From: Agromyces badenianii
GTDB taxonomy: Bacteria; Actinomycetota; Actinomycetes; Actinomycetales; Microbacteriaceae
Direction of reading: 5' to 3'
Length of the DNA: 64,000 nucleotides
Assembly: GCF_003070885.1 (NCBI RefSeq)
Contig: NZ_CP028913.1
Location: 2,418,001 to 2,482,000, forward strand
Part shown: positions 19,616 through 35,282 of the stretch, piece by piece
Position numbering within the stretch: the first letter of the stretch is position 1
Layout: each line of letters begins with the position of its first letter
Notes under the pieces: generated by a model
Database searches by the model: none
What the model was told of the DNA's origin: nothing
What the model saw: only the letters and a program-made list of their open reading frames with translations
Made by a program: the position numbers and the translations under genes

Positions 19616-20086
19616 CTACCAGCGGTAGTGGGCGAAGGCGCGGTTCGACTCGGCCATCTTGTGGGTGTCTTCGCGGCGCTTGACCGCGGCACCCAGGCCG
19701 TTCGATGCGTCGAGGATCTCGTTGGTGAGACGCTCGGTCATCGTCTTCTCGCGACGAGCCTTGGCGTAGCTGGTGAGCCAGCGGAGAGCCAGGGTGTTGG
19801 CGCGGTGCGGCTTGACCTCGACGGGGACCTGGTAGGTCGAGCCGCCGACGCGACGCGAACGCACCTCGAGGGTCGGGCGCACGTTGTCGAGCGCCTTCTT
19901 CAGGGTGGCGACGGCGTCTTGACCGTTCTTCTCGGCGACGTTCTCGAGCGCCTCGTACACGATGCGCTGCGCGAGGTCTTTCTTGCCGTCGATGAGGATC
20001 TTGTTGACGAGCTGGCTGACGACGGGCGAACCGTAGACCGGGTCGGCGACGACGGGGCGCTTCGGAGCGGGTCCCTTGCGAGGCAT
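19616..20086 (-). CDS. rpsG: 30S ribosomal protein S7
   Basis: Head-assembly initiator of the small subunit, 156 residues. [20 protein letters not shown], the [20 protein letters not shown] helix, and [20 protein letters not shown] are typical. The ATG overlaps the rpsL stop by one base (TAATG). It ends FAHYRW, as in other actinobacteria. Confidence 0.98.
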   Translation of the reverse strand: MPRKGPAPKRPVVADPVYGSPVVSQLVNKILIDGKKDLAQRIVYEALENVAEKNGQDAVATLKKALDNVRPTLEVRSRRVGGSTYQVPVEVKPHRANTLALRWLTSYAKARREKTMTERLTNEILDASNGLGAAVKRREDTHKMAESNRAFAHYRW

Positions 20087-20460
20087 TACTTCTTCTCCAT
20101 CTTCGCGCCGTACTTGCTGCGACCCTGCTTGCGGTTCTTCACGGCCTGCGTGTCGAGCGCGCCGCGGACGATCTTGTAGCGCACACCCGGAAGGTCTTTC
20201 ACACGACCGCCGCGGATGAGCACCATCGAGTGCTCCTGGAGGTTGTGGCCCTCGCCGGGGATGTAGGCGGTGACCTCACTGCCGTTGGAGAGCTTCACAC
20301 GGGCGACCTTGCGGAGCGCGGAGTTCGGCTTCTTCGGGGTGGTGGTGTACACACGCGTGCACACGCCGCGCTGCTGGGGGTTGGCCTTCAGGGCGGGAGC
20401 CTTGGTCTTGGTGACCTTCGGCGAGCGACCCTTTCGGACCAACTGCTGAATCGTTGGCAC
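20086..20460 (-). CDS. rpsL: 30S ribosomal protein S12
   Basis: Decoding-centre protein, 124 residues from a GTG start at 20460 (M)[15 protein letters not shown] about 6 nt upstream sets the start. The two sites of streptomycin-resistance mutations are wild type: Lys in TPKKPNS (E. coli Lys43) and Lys in [10 protein letters not shown] (Lys88), predicting a streptomycin-sensitive ribosome. First gene of the str operon, behind a leader of about 215 nt. Confidence 0.97.
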   Translation of the reverse strand: MPTIQQLVRKGRSPKVTKTKAPALKANPQQRGVCTRVYTTTPKKPNSALRKVARVKLSNGSEVTAYIPGEGHNLQEHSMVLIRGGRVKDLPGVRYKIVRGALDTQAVKNRKQGRSKYGAKMEKK

Positions 20461-20684
20461 TGCTTCTCCTTGTTGGTGCTGCACGGTGACAGCGTTTGAT
20501 GGAATTCACATCACGACCCACCAGCACTGCAGAGCTGCAGCACCTGTGAACGATGGGTATGCCGTGGGGGCGACCCGCGAGGGTGCCCATGAAGTGGTCG
20601 GATCTCCGCTGCCTGCCTCGTGTCGTCGATTCTCGCGAATGTCATGGCACGATGCAGGCACGCGTCAAAGCGCACACCGGATCA

Positions 20685-20713
20685 ATCGTAATGCCACGTC
20701 ACCCTGCGGTCAA
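20685..20713 (-). promoter_or_regulatory. Promoter of the str operon
   Basis: On the minus strand TTGACC (20708-20713) and TACGAT (20685-20690) are separated by exactly 17 bp. Both are close to the vegetative consensus. The start would be near 20678, giving an rpsL leader of about 215 nt, long enough for regulatory structure. Confidence 0.65.
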
Positions 20714-20756
20714 ATGACTGCGGATGCCGCCCGCCCCGTTCGCGGCCGGCCGGCCG

Positions 20757-21404
20757 TCAGCCGGCCCAGCCGGGGGCGTCGAGCTCGCGCTCGAGGTCGG
20801 CGAGGAGGTCTTCGACCTGCGGTTCGACGAACTCGGTGACCGCGTCGCCGATGCGCCCGCGGTGCTGGGCGAGCTCGACGCAGATGCGGCGACCGAGCTG
20901 CTTGGCGAACTCGTCGGCGAGGCGCACCTCTTCACGGAGCGCCTCCTTCTCCTCCATCGTGAAGGGCCGCGGTGCCGGTTCGAGGGCCTCGGCAGCGGCA
21001 TCCGCTTCGAGGCCGCTCAGCGTGAACAGGAAGGGCTGGTCGGGCAACGGCTCGGGATCGAGGTCGAGTCCGAGGAACTCGGGGTCGAGCCCCTCCCCCG
21101 CGCGATACGGCCGCCGTGCCTTGCGCTCTTCGGCGAGCCGGATCTCACGGTGCAGCATCGGCAGGTTGCGCTCGGTGTAGTCGTCGACCGCGACGTCGAT
21201 GATGCCCTTCATGCGCATCGAGAAGGCATGCTGCACGGGGTGCGGCACGTCGACGTCGAGACCGGCCGCGGCGAGGATCGGTGAGCCGAAGCACCGCGTG
21301 CAGAGGCGCACGCGGGCGCGATGCGTGCCGGGTCGCCACCGGGGCAGCCACGCCAGCCACCGGTCGACCTCGTGGCTCACCCTGGCCTCGATCGAACCCT
21401 GCAT
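20757..21404 (-). CDS. Conserved hypothetical protein
   Basis: Unrecognised 215-residue soluble protein. From the chosen start it reads MQGSIEARVSHEVDRWLAWL, then RLCTRCFGSP with two nearby cysteines, then MRMKGIIDVAVDDYTERNLP, an acidic middle with many Pro and Asp, and a charged helical C-terminus (TMEEKEALREEVRLADEFAK, EDLLADLERELDAPGWAG). I chose the ATG at 21404 because TATCGT (21412-21417) lies 7 nt upstream, with GTGACG 17 bp further up, the leaderless arrangement; the frame is open further upstream. It lies between the str and rpoBC operons on the same strand. Confidence 0.6.
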   Translation of the reverse strand: MQGSIEARVSHEVDRWLAWLPRWRPGTHRARVRLCTRCFGSPILAAAGLDVDVPHPVQHAFSMRMKGIIDVAVDDYTERNLPMLHREIRLAEERKARRPYRAGEGLDPEFLGLDLDPEPLPDQPFLFTLSGLEADAAAEALEPAPRPFTMEEKEALREEVRLADEFAKQLGRRICVELAQHRGRIGDAVTEFVEPQVEDLLADLERELDAPGWAG

Positions 21405-21478
21405 CACGTTCACGATAGCGCTGCGCCCGTCGCGCGTCACCGAACCGCCGGCGAAGGCGCGCCGACCGGCGGCTTCCG

Positions 21479-21958
21479 TCACTCGTCTTCGTCGCGCTCC
21501 CACGGCCAGCGCGGCCGCGCCATGCCGGCGTCACGGCCGCGTGCGACGAGCACTGCGAACGAGGCCGTCAGCGCGGCGAGCGCCGGAATGAGCAGGCCGA
21601 ACCAGCCGATGCCGAAGCCCAGTCCGAACAGGAGCGCCGCCAGCAACGTGCTCGAAGCGCTCGCGATCGCATACCCGATGATCGCGACCACGACCGCGGC
21701 GAGCCACGTGCAGGCCGCGGAGACCACGACGCTCGGCGACATCCGATCGGGTCGGCGCAATGTGCCGGCAAGGGTCAGCAGCAGGGCGACGACGGATGCC
21801 CCGACCGCCGCCGGTGCCACGAAGCGCCCGGCCGCGGGGTCGGCGATCACCTCGATGCCGCCCAGCAGGCTGACGAACCCGTACGCGCAGACGACGAGCG
21901 CGAGATCGAGCGCGGCGGCGAACGAGGCGACGATCCATGCCGTGCGGCGGGGGTCCAT
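21479..21958 (-). CDS. Hypothetical four-helix membrane protein
   Basis: 159 residues, MDPRRTAWIVASFAAALDLA, with four hydrophobic segments at roughly residues 8-33, 48-66, 79-103 and 107-133, and a short charged tail ending RPRWPWERDEDE. A polytopic inner membrane protein of unknown function. TACGCT (21966-21971) sits 7 nt before the ATG, so it is probably leaderless. It lies 119 bp from the next unknown membrane protein on the same strand; the two may be related in role, but nothing in the sequence shows it. Confidence 0.65.
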   Translation of the reverse strand: MDPRRTAWIVASFAAALDLALVVCAYGFVSLLGGIEVIADPAAGRFVAPAAVGASVVALLLTLAGTLRRPDRMSPSVVVSAACTWLAAVVVAIIGYAIASASSTLLAALLFGLGFGIGWFGLLIPALAALTASFAVLVARGRDAGMARPRWPWERDEDE

Positions 21959-22077
21959 GCCTTCGAGCGTACGCCTGGGCGAAGAGGGTCACTCGCTGCG
22001 AGCCGCCGTCACGTGGTGATCGCGAACACGACACCCGCGGCGATGAGGCGGCTCCTCGCTGCGTCGGCCGGCTCCGC

Positions 22078-23106
22078 TCAGTAGCGCTGCACCTGCGGAC
22101 CGGCCGCGAGTTCGCGGTCGTACGCCTCGATCGCGAGACGGTTGCGTTCGGTGACCGCACGGCCCCGTGCCGCGATCCAGCCGCCGAACCAGATCGGGAT
22201 CTCGCGGGCGATCACGGCCGCGACGATCGCGAAGGGGTCGAGCCAGCGCTCGGCGATGAACCCGTTCGCCTGTTCGAGGGTGAGCGTCCATGCCTGCACG
22301 GCGAGGAGCGAGCCGCCGATGTACGCGAAGTAGACGAGCACGCCGACGAGCAGGCCGAACACTGCGTAGGTCCACCAGGGACCGCGATTGATGATCGCCG
22401 CGAGCAGCGCGAACCCTGCGAAGAAGGCGACGAGCGGCACCCAGAACGTGGGCTGCACGAGGAAGTCGACGATGCCGATCGCCTCACCCGCCGGTGCGCC
22501 GTAGCTCAGATAGAGCACATAGGCGATGGCGGCGTAGAGGATCCCGAAGAGCACCGTGCCGACGAGAGCGACGAGCACGCCGAAGCCGCGGTTGCCCTTC
22601 GCCTTCGGCGGGGTCGGCGCCTGCACGTAGATCGTCTGCGGCCCGGGCTGCCGGGCGACGTAGACCGGTTCGGGAGCGTCGGCGAGGGTCGCTGCACCCG
22701 CGGTGGTGCCCGCCGTGACGGTCGCGGCCGGCACGTAGGTCTCGCGCCGAACGGCGTCTGCGGCGACCGGCGCGGGCGCCGACGAGCCGTCGGTGTCATC
22801 GATGCCGTTGGTCTCCGTCGCCGCGGAGGCGTTGGCGCGCTCGACGGCCTCGTCGAGGCGCGACGTCACCGCGAGGTCGTCGCTCCCGCCGTCGGCGGCG
22901 GCCGCGTCGGGGAGTTCCGCAGAGCGCGCCGATGCGTCGGCGTCGGCGTCGGCGTCGGACGAATCGACCGGGGCCGGCTCGTCGTACGCCCCGGTGTCGT
23001 TGACGGCGAGGGCGGGGGCAGTCTCGTCGGCGCCGGCCTGGTCATCGACCGGGCCGGTGTGCTCGTCGCGGCGCTCCGGGTCGGTTCCGGGGGTCGTGCT
23101 GCTCAT
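22078..23106 (-). CDS. Hypothetical membrane protein with acidic disordered N-terminus
   Basis: 342 residues from MSSTTPGTDPERRDEHTG. The first 180 residues are low-complexity and acidic, including an Asp-Ala run (SDADADADAS) encoded by tandem GTCGGC hexamers, and end in PTPPKAKG. The rest has four membrane helices (around GFGVLVALVGTVLFGILYAA, FWVPLVAFFAGFALLAAI, WTYAVFGLLVGVLVYFAYI and FAIVAAVIAREIPIWFGGWI). AAGGAG (23114-23119) lies 7 nt upstream of the ATG at 23106, better than an earlier start at 23127. No family recognised; the N-terminal part is likely cytoplasmic. Confidence 0.65.
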   Translation of the reverse strand: MSSTTPGTDPERRDEHTGPVDDQAGADETAPALAVNDTGAYDEPAPVDSSDADADADASARSAELPDAAAADGGSDDLAVTSRLDEAVERANASAATETNGIDDTDGSSAPAPVAADAVRRETYVPAATVTAGTTAGAATLADAPEPVYVARQPGPQTIYVQAPTPPKAKGNRGFGVLVALVGTVLFGILYAAIAYVLYLSYGAPAGEAIGIVDFLVQPTFWVPLVAFFAGFALLAAIINRGPWWTYAVFGLLVGVLVYFAYIGGSLLAVQAWTLTLEQANGFIAERWLDPFAIVAAVIAREIPIWFGGWIAARGRAVTERNRLAIEAYDRELAAGPQVQRY

Positions 23107-23244
23107 GATCGCGCTCCTTCCGGGCACCCCTCGTACCCGCGGTTGGCCAACTGTAGCAAGGCGGCGCCCCGGAACCCGTCAGCGCGCACGGCGCTTCGCT
23201 CAGCCGAAGACCGCCGGTGCCCGCCTGTCACCGGCGATCAGGCA

Positions 23245-23264
23245 CGGATGCCGCGGCATCCGTC
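23245..23264. repeat. 20-nt perfect palindrome downstream of rpoC
   Basis: ACGGATGCCG joined to its reverse complement CGGCATCCGT. Another inverted pair of the CGGATGC word, 45 nt beyond the rpoC terminator. It could form a second, backup hairpin. Confidence 0.6.
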
Positions 23265-23308
23265 ACCCGAGCGGGCGCGCGGATGGCGCGGCATCCCCCG
23301 ACACGAAA

Positions 23309-23336
23309 CAGGGCCCCGGATCGCTCCGGGGCCCTG
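23309..23336 (-). terminator. Terminator after rpoC
   Basis: CAGGGCCCCGGA (23309-23320) and TCCGGGGCCCTG (23325-23336) form a perfect 12-bp stem with a 4-nt loop, 17 nt after the rpoC stop. On the minus strand TTTCGTG follows. Rho-independent terminator of the rpoBC operon. Confidence 0.85.
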
Positions 23337-23352
23337 CTGTCGTGTTCGGCGA

Positions 23353-27249
<3,897 letters not shown>

Positions 27250-27292
27250 TTTCTCTCCTTGGAAAGTCTCTGGAATCGTCTACTGGCCTGGC

Positions 27293-30784
<3,492 letters not shown>

Positions 30785-31179
30785 GTGAATAACCTCCATG
30801 GCCCCGTCGGGCCGGTTCACTGTCGTAGCGGAGAGTGGAACCCCTCAGACGAATGCGGATGTCGAAGACCTCAGGATCTCGACACGCACGGGAAGCCGAC
30901 CGCAATATGAAGGCAGGGTGGGTCTGGGAGCGCAAAGGTTAACTATATGTCGCCGAAGGTGACATGTCCAGTCGATTCTTGATTTGTCTGCGATTCTCCG
31001 GTATAACCCGATTTCGACCCTCCCGGGGGCCCGGGATTCCGGGCGGCAGAACCCGTCGAGGGCCGAGCGGCGGGCCGCTCGGCGCCCGTGCGTCGATCCG
31101 TTCCGCGGCGGCGTTCGCGGCGGTTCCCAAGGCGTCATCCGGGGCATCGGCCACGACGCATCCGTGGCACGATGCAGGC
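30785..31179. other. Intergenic region upstream of rpoB
   Basis: About 395 bp. The rpoB side holds a leader of about 150 nt and the promoter at 30942-30970. Further up are two GC-rich hairpins, TCCCGGG/CCCGGGA (31021-31036) and GCCGAGCGGC/GCCGCTCGGC (31062-31083), of unknown role. The other end holds the -10 CACGAT (31168-31173) of the divergent methyltransferase-like gene. I see no gene. Confidence 0.6.
30942..30970 (-). promoter_or_regulatory. rpoBC promoter with palindromic spacer
   Basis: On the minus strand TGGACA (30965-30970) and TATAGT (30942-30947), both one base off consensus, are 17 bp apart. The 17-bp spacer (30948-30964) is itself a near-perfect palindrome, TGTCGCC-GAA-GGTGACA, six of seven pairs matching. 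The transcript would begin near 30935. Confidence 0.7.
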
Positions 31180-31932
31180 ATGGAGCCGCGCATCGAGTTC
31201 GAGAGCGACGTGTTCTCGTCGACGGGCCTGACCCTGCTCGTCGACGGCACCGCGCAGTCGCATGTCGACCCGATCGACCCCACCCGCCTCTTCTTCGAGT
31301 ACACCCGCCGCCTCGGCCACGTCGTCGACGCGCTCGGCACGCCGGGCGCCCGGCTTCGCGTGCTGCACCTCGGCGGCGGCGCCCTCACGCTCCCCCGGTA
31401 CGTCGCAGCGACCCGGGCCCGCTCGGCGCAGCTCGTCGTCGAACTCGACGCCGAGATGCTCGACGCGGTGCTCGATCGACTGCCGCTGCCGGCCGGTGAA
31501 CCCATCGAGCGCGTCGTCGGCGACGCGGCATCCGTCATCGACACCCTCTCCCCCGGCTTCGACGTCGTCATCGTCGATCTCTACAGCCGGCTCGAGCCGC
31601 CCGACTTCGTCGACACCGTGCCGTTCATGGGCACCTGTCTGCGCCTGCTCGCCCCCGGGGGCGTGCTCGCGGTGAACGTGGCGGATGCGGCCGGCCTCAC
31701 CCGCTTGCGGAGCCAGGCTCGCGCGATCGCCCGCGCCGACCCCGCCGCCGCGCTCCTCGTCGCCGGCGACCCGGGCGTGCTCTCCGGCGCGGAAGAGGGC
31801 AACTCCGTGCTCGTCGCCGCACCCGGCGGGATGCCCGGCGGCATCCGCGACCGGCTGCTCACCCAGGGGCCGCATCCGGCGGGCGTGCTCGACGGCGCCC
31901 GGCTCGACTTCGTGCTCTGGGGCGCCTGCTAG
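31180..31932 (+). CDS. Spermidine synthase-like protein (first of a tandem pair)
   Basis: 250-residue Rossmann-fold protein of the polyamine aminopropyltransferase-like family. It has SAM-type binding motif LHLGGGALTLPRYVAATR, acidic strand end VVELD, GDAASV, and DVVIVDLYS. It lacks the N-terminal part of true spermidine synthases and the full catalytic signature, so aminopropyl transfer is not proven; it may be a methyltransferase. ATG 31180 follows CACGAT (31168-31173) by 6 nt (leaderless). The next gene is a diverged copy. Confidence 0.7.
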   Translation: MEPRIEFESDVFSSTGLTLLVDGTAQSHVDPIDPTRLFFEYTRRLGHVVDALGTPGARLRVLHLGGGALTLPRYVAATRARSAQLVVELDAEMLDAVLDRLPLPAGEPIERVVGDAASVIDTLSPGFDVVIVDLYSRLEPPDFVDTVPFMGTCLRLLAPGGVLAVNVADAAGLTRLRSQARAIARADPAAALLVAGDPGVLSGAEEGNSVLVAAPGGMPGGIRDRLLTQGPHPAGVLDGARLDFVLWGAC

Positions 31933-32004
31933 CCGGCATGCGCTGCGAGCCGGGCGCCGATGCGTCACGGCGCGTATCGAGGCACGAGCTGTAGCGTGGC
32001 ATCC

Positions 32005-32865
32005 GTGTCAGAGCTCGAACGCCACCTCGCCGTCAGCGGCCACCTCGCCCGGCTCGAGGAGTCGCGCCAGACGCCCGGTTCGTGGACCCTCTTCGTCGAC
32101 GGCACGCCGCAGTCGCACGTCGAACTCGAGCGGCCCGACTGGCTCGGCTTCGAGTACGTGCGCCGCATCGGCCACGCCATCGACCTCGTGCGCCCCGAGG
32201 GGCAGCCGATCACGGCGGTGCACCTCGGCGGGGGTGCGCTCACGCTACCCCGGTACGTCGCGGCGACGCGCCCCGGCTCACGCCAGCAGGTCGTCGAGCT
32301 CGAGTCCGAACTCGTCGAGCTCGTGCGCGAGCACCTGCCGCTGCCCCGCGGCGCCCAGGTGCGGGTGCGGCACGGCGACGCACGCGACGTGGTCGCGAAG
32401 CTGCCGGCCGGGCTCGACGGCGCGGTCGACATCGCGGTCGTCGACATCTTCTCGGGTGCCCGAACGCCCGCGCACGTGACGAGCGCCGAGTTCTACGGGC
32501 TCGTCTCGCCGCGCCTGGCACCGGGCGGCATCGTCGCCGTGAACGTCGCCGACGGCGCGGGCCTCGGCTTCGCCCGCTCGCAGGCCGCGACCCTCGCGCA
32601 CGTCTTCGCGCACGTGGCGATCGCCGCGGACACCTCGATGCTGAAGGGGCGCCGCTTCGGCAACGTGGTGATGTACGCCTCGCACGACGAGCTGCCGTTC
32701 GGCGGGCTGCCGCGGCGCCTCGCGAGCGACCCGGCGCCCGCGAAACTCGTCGACGGCGATGAGCTGCGCCGCTTCATCGCCGGTGCGCCGGTCGTGACCG
32801 ACGCCACGGCGGTGCCGTCGCCGCCGCCCGCGCGTTCCGTCTTCCTCTCGAAGCCCGGCGGCTGA
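32005..32865 (+). CDS. Spermidine synthase-like protein (second of a tandem pair)
   Basis: 286 residues from a GTG at 32005 (M)SELERHLAVSGHLARLEE. TAGCGT (31992-31997) lies 7 nt upstream, so the GTG is preferred over an ATG 45 nt earlier. It shares GGGALTLPRYVAATR, SHVE and FEYxRRxGH with its neighbour, plus VVELESELVELVREHLPLP, RHGDARDVV and IAVVDIFSG. The two arose by duplication and each has its own promoter. The function is uncertain, as for the first copy. Confidence 0.7.
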   Translation: MSELERHLAVSGHLARLEESRQTPGSWTLFVDGTPQSHVELERPDWLGFEYVRRIGHAIDLVRPEGQPITAVHLGGGALTLPRYVAATRPGSRQQVVELESELVELVREHLPLPRGAQVRVRHGDARDVVAKLPAGLDGAVDIAVVDIFSGARTPAHVTSAEFYGLVSPRLAPGGIVAVNVADGAGLGFARSQAATLAHVFAHVAIAADTSMLKGRRFGNVVMYASHDELPFGGLPRRLASDPAPAKLVDGDELRRFIAGAPVVTDATAVPSPPPARSVFLSKPGG

Positions 32866-32895
32866 ACCCCTCGCACTCGATCAGCGCCGCCGTCG

Positions 32896-33795
32896 TCAGG
32901 CGTGCCGGAACCGCACCTCCTGGCCGGGTCGCAGCTGCGCGACCGCGTCGAGCGAGGCGGGCGCCACGATGGCGATGACGGGGTAGCCGCCGGTCACCGG
33001 GCGGTCCGCGAGCAGGATCGTCGGCCGGCCGTCACCCGCGACCTGGATCGAGCCCGGCACGGTCGCCTCGCTCGCGAGCTCGCCCGGCACGCGACGCTCG
33101 AGGGCCGGGCCCGTGAGCCGGGCGCCGACCCGGTCGGCCTGGCCCGAGAGGCGCCATTCCGCATCGAAGAGCGTCGTGCGCGCGGCATCCGTGAACCACT
33201 CGGCCCGCGGGCCGGGCATCAGGGCGAGCGTCACCGCGCCGGCGGGCGGCGGGAAGGCCGCTGCGCGGTCGAGCAGGGGCACGGATGCCTCGGGCCGCGC
33301 GCCGATCGAGAGCGCCGCGCCCGCGGCCACCGGGCCCGGGCCGATCGCGGCCAGCGTGTCGCGCGAGCGGGAGCCGAGCGTCACCGGCTCGTCGAAGCCG
33401 CCGCGGACCGCGAGCACGTAGCGCACGCCGCGTTCGGCGGTGCCGATCTCGAGCATCGCGCCGGCACTCGCCCGCAGCGCCGTGTAGGGCGGGGCAGGCC
33501 GGTCGTCGAGCGCTACCGGCCCCCAGGCGCCGGTCACCGCGAGCCAGGCCTCGTCGTCGAATCGGGCTCTGAAGCCGCCCATCAGGATCTCGAGCCCGGC
33601 CGCACCGTCGGGATTGCCGACCAGCCGATTCGCGAGCCTGAGGGCGGAGCGGTCGAGGGCGCCGGAGCCGGCGACTCCGAGCCGGGCGAGCCCCGGCCTG
33701 CCGAGATCCTCGACGAGCGCGAGCGGACCGGGCTCGACCACGACCATGCGGCTCACGTGCCCGCCCCCGTTCCCCGCCCGACCCCGACGGCTCAT
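32896..33795 (-). CDS. pxpC: 5-oxoprolinase subunit PxpC (biotin-dependent carboxyltransferase family)
   Basis: Subunit of the ATP-dependent 5-oxoprolinase PxpABC, which opens 5-oxoproline (pyroglutamate) to glutamate. 299 residues; typical features are VVVEPGPLALVEDLGRPGLA, GVAGSGALDRSALRLANRLV, VPGSIQVAGDGRPTILLADR and TGGYPVIAIV. The ATG at 33795 overlaps the pxpB stop (ATGA); an internal ATG 48 nt downstream matches the usual family start but lacks a ribosome site. Last gene of the set pxpA-pxpB-pxpC. Confidence 0.9.
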   Translation of the reverse strand: MSRRGRAGNGGGHVSRMVVVEPGPLALVEDLGRPGLARLGVAGSGALDRSALRLANRLVGNPDGAAGLEILMGGFRARFDDEAWLAVTGAWGPVALDDRPAPPYTALRASAGAMLEIGTAERGVRYVLAVRGGFDEPVTLGSRSRDTLAAIGPGPVAAGAALSIGARPEASVPLLDRAAAFPPPAGAVTLALMPGPRAEWFTDAARTTLFDAEWRLSGQADRVGARLTGPALERRVPGELASEATVPGSIQVAGDGRPTILLADRPVTGGYPVIAIVAPASLDAVAQLRPGQEVRFRHA

Positions 33796-34475
33796 GCGCG
33801 GTCGACCGCCCGGAATCGCACACGACGGCCCGGCACGAAGAGCGCCGGCGACGGAGAGGCCGGGTCCCAGAGCACCGCATCGGTGCGGCCGATCACGCGC
33901 CACCCGCCGGGACTCTGCCGCGGATACACGCCGGCGAAGGCTCCCGCGAGCGCGACCGCACCGGGCGGCACCCGCGGGCGGGGCGCGTCGAGTCGCGGCA
34001 CCTCGAACGGCCAGTCGTCGCTGACGAGATAGCCGAACCCGGGCGCGAACCCGATGAAGGCGACCCGCCACGCGGCGGCCTGATGCCGCGCGACGAGCGA
34101 TTCGGCCGAGACGCCGAGTAGGCCGGCCGTGTGCCGCAGGTCGTCGCCGTCGTACACGACGTCGACGATCACCTCGTCGACGACCGCCTCGTCGATGGCC
34201 GTCGCGGCGACACTCGTCGCGGCGACGCCCGCCTCGAGGCGGGAACGACGAGCCGCGGAATCGGCCGGGATGCGTCGCACCCAGGTCGCGGCGGACTCGA
34301 GCGGCAGGCGCTCGGGGTCGACGGAGACGAGGATCGTGCGCGCCGCCGGCACGAGCTCGAGCACTCCGGCCGGCGGCTCCGCGGCGAGTGCGTCGTGCAG
34401 CGCGAGCACCTCATCGAGCGTGTCGCACTCGACGAGCAGTGCCGCGTCGCCGCTCGGCAGCAGTCGCCGGCTCAC
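33792..34475 (-). CDS. pxpB: 5-oxoprolinase subunit PxpB (KipI family)
   Basis: 227 residues from a GTG that overlaps the pxpA stop (GTGA). N-terminal family motif RRLLPSGDAALLVECDTLDE; C-terminal cyclophilin-like half with AFIGFAPGFGYLVSDDWPFE, VPRLDAPRPRVPPGAVALAG and QSPGGWRVIGRTDAVLWDP. Works with PxpA and PxpC; the old name KipI refers to a Bacillus kinase-inhibitor paralogue, unlikely to be the role here given the complete pxpABC set. Confidence 0.92.
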   Translation of the reverse strand: MSRRLLPSGDAALLVECDTLDEVLALHDALAAEPPAGVLELVPAARTILVSVDPERLPLESAATWVRRIPADSAARRSRLEAGVAATSVAATAIDEAVVDEVIVDVVYDGDDLRHTAGLLGVSAESLVARHQAAAWRVAFIGFAPGFGYLVSDDWPFEVPRLDAPRPRVPPGAVALAGAFAGVYPRQSPGGWRVIGRTDAVLWDPASPSPALFVPGRRVRFRAVDRA

Positions 34476-35233
34476 GCGAACGCCTCGATGGCGATGCCCG
34501 ATCGTTCGAGCGCGCTGCGCACGGCCAGGGCGATCAGCACGGCGCCCGGGGTGTCGCCGTGCAGGCACAGCGAGTCGACCGGGAGTTCGACCCGGCTGCC
34601 GTCGTCGGCGGTGATGGCACCGGTCTCGGCGATCTCGAGCGCCCGATCGGCCGCCGCCGCCGGGTCGTCGACCACGGCACCGGGCTCGCCTCGGGGCATG
34701 AGCGAGCCGTCGGCCACGTACCCCCGGTCGACGAAGGCCTCTCGGGCGTACCGGAGCCCCGCGGCATCCGCTGCCTGTTCGAGCGCGGCCCTCGGCGGAC
34801 CGAGCACCGGAAGCGCCGGGTCGTATGCGGCGACCGCCTCGATGAACGCGTGCGCCGCCCATTCGTCGGCGACGAGCCGGTGGTAGAGGGCACCGTGCGC
34901 CTTGACGTAACGCACGCGAGTGCCGGCGGCCCGGGCGACGCCGTCGAGGGCGCCGAGCTGGGCGAGCAGTTCGGCGGCGATCTCGGCCGGGCTCGTGTCG
35001 AGCGCGCGGCGCCCGAATCCGACGAGGTCGCCGTAGCCGGGGTGGGCGCCGAGGGCCACCTCGTTCCGCACCGCGAGGCGGGCGCTCGCGAGCATCGTGA
35101 CCGGGTCTCCCGCGTGGTAGCCGCACGCGACGTTGGCGCTCGAGACGAGGGCGAACATCGCCTCGTCGTCGCCGACTCGCCACGCACCGAACGACTCGCC
35201 GAGGTCGCTGTTCAGGTCGATCGCGTCGGGCAT
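34472..35233 (-). CDS. pxpA: 5-oxoprolinase subunit PxpA (LamB/YcsF family)
   Basis: 253 residues: MPDAIDLNSDLGESFGAWRV, ANVACGYHAGDPVTMLASAR, LGAHPGYGDLVGFGRRALD, VKAHGALYH, and LCLHGDTPGAV. First gene of pxpABC. CAGAAT (35240-35245) lies 6 nt before the ATG at 35233, suggesting a leaderless transcript for the whole set. The GDH-like lipoprotein gene diverges 49 bp away. Confidence 0.93.
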   Translation of the reverse strand: MPDAIDLNSDLGESFGAWRVGDDEAMFALVSSANVACGYHAGDPVTMLASARLAVRNEVALGAHPGYGDLVGFGRRALDTSPAEIAAELLAQLGALDGVARAAGTRVRYVKAHGALYHRLVADEWAAHAFIEAVAAYDPALPVLGPPRAALEQAADAAGLRYAREAFVDRGYVADGSLMPRGEPGAVVDDPAAAADRALEIAETGAITADDGSRVELPVDSLCLHGDTPGAVLIALAVRSALERSGIAIEAFA

Positions 35234-35282
35234 GCTCCCATTCTGGCGCGGACTCGCGCACACTGGGTGTACGGGAGGACGG

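Noticed and set aside
17407..19683. A long plus-strand frame opposite fusA
   Set aside because: Antisense shadow; EF-G on the minus strand is complete and has a ribosome site.
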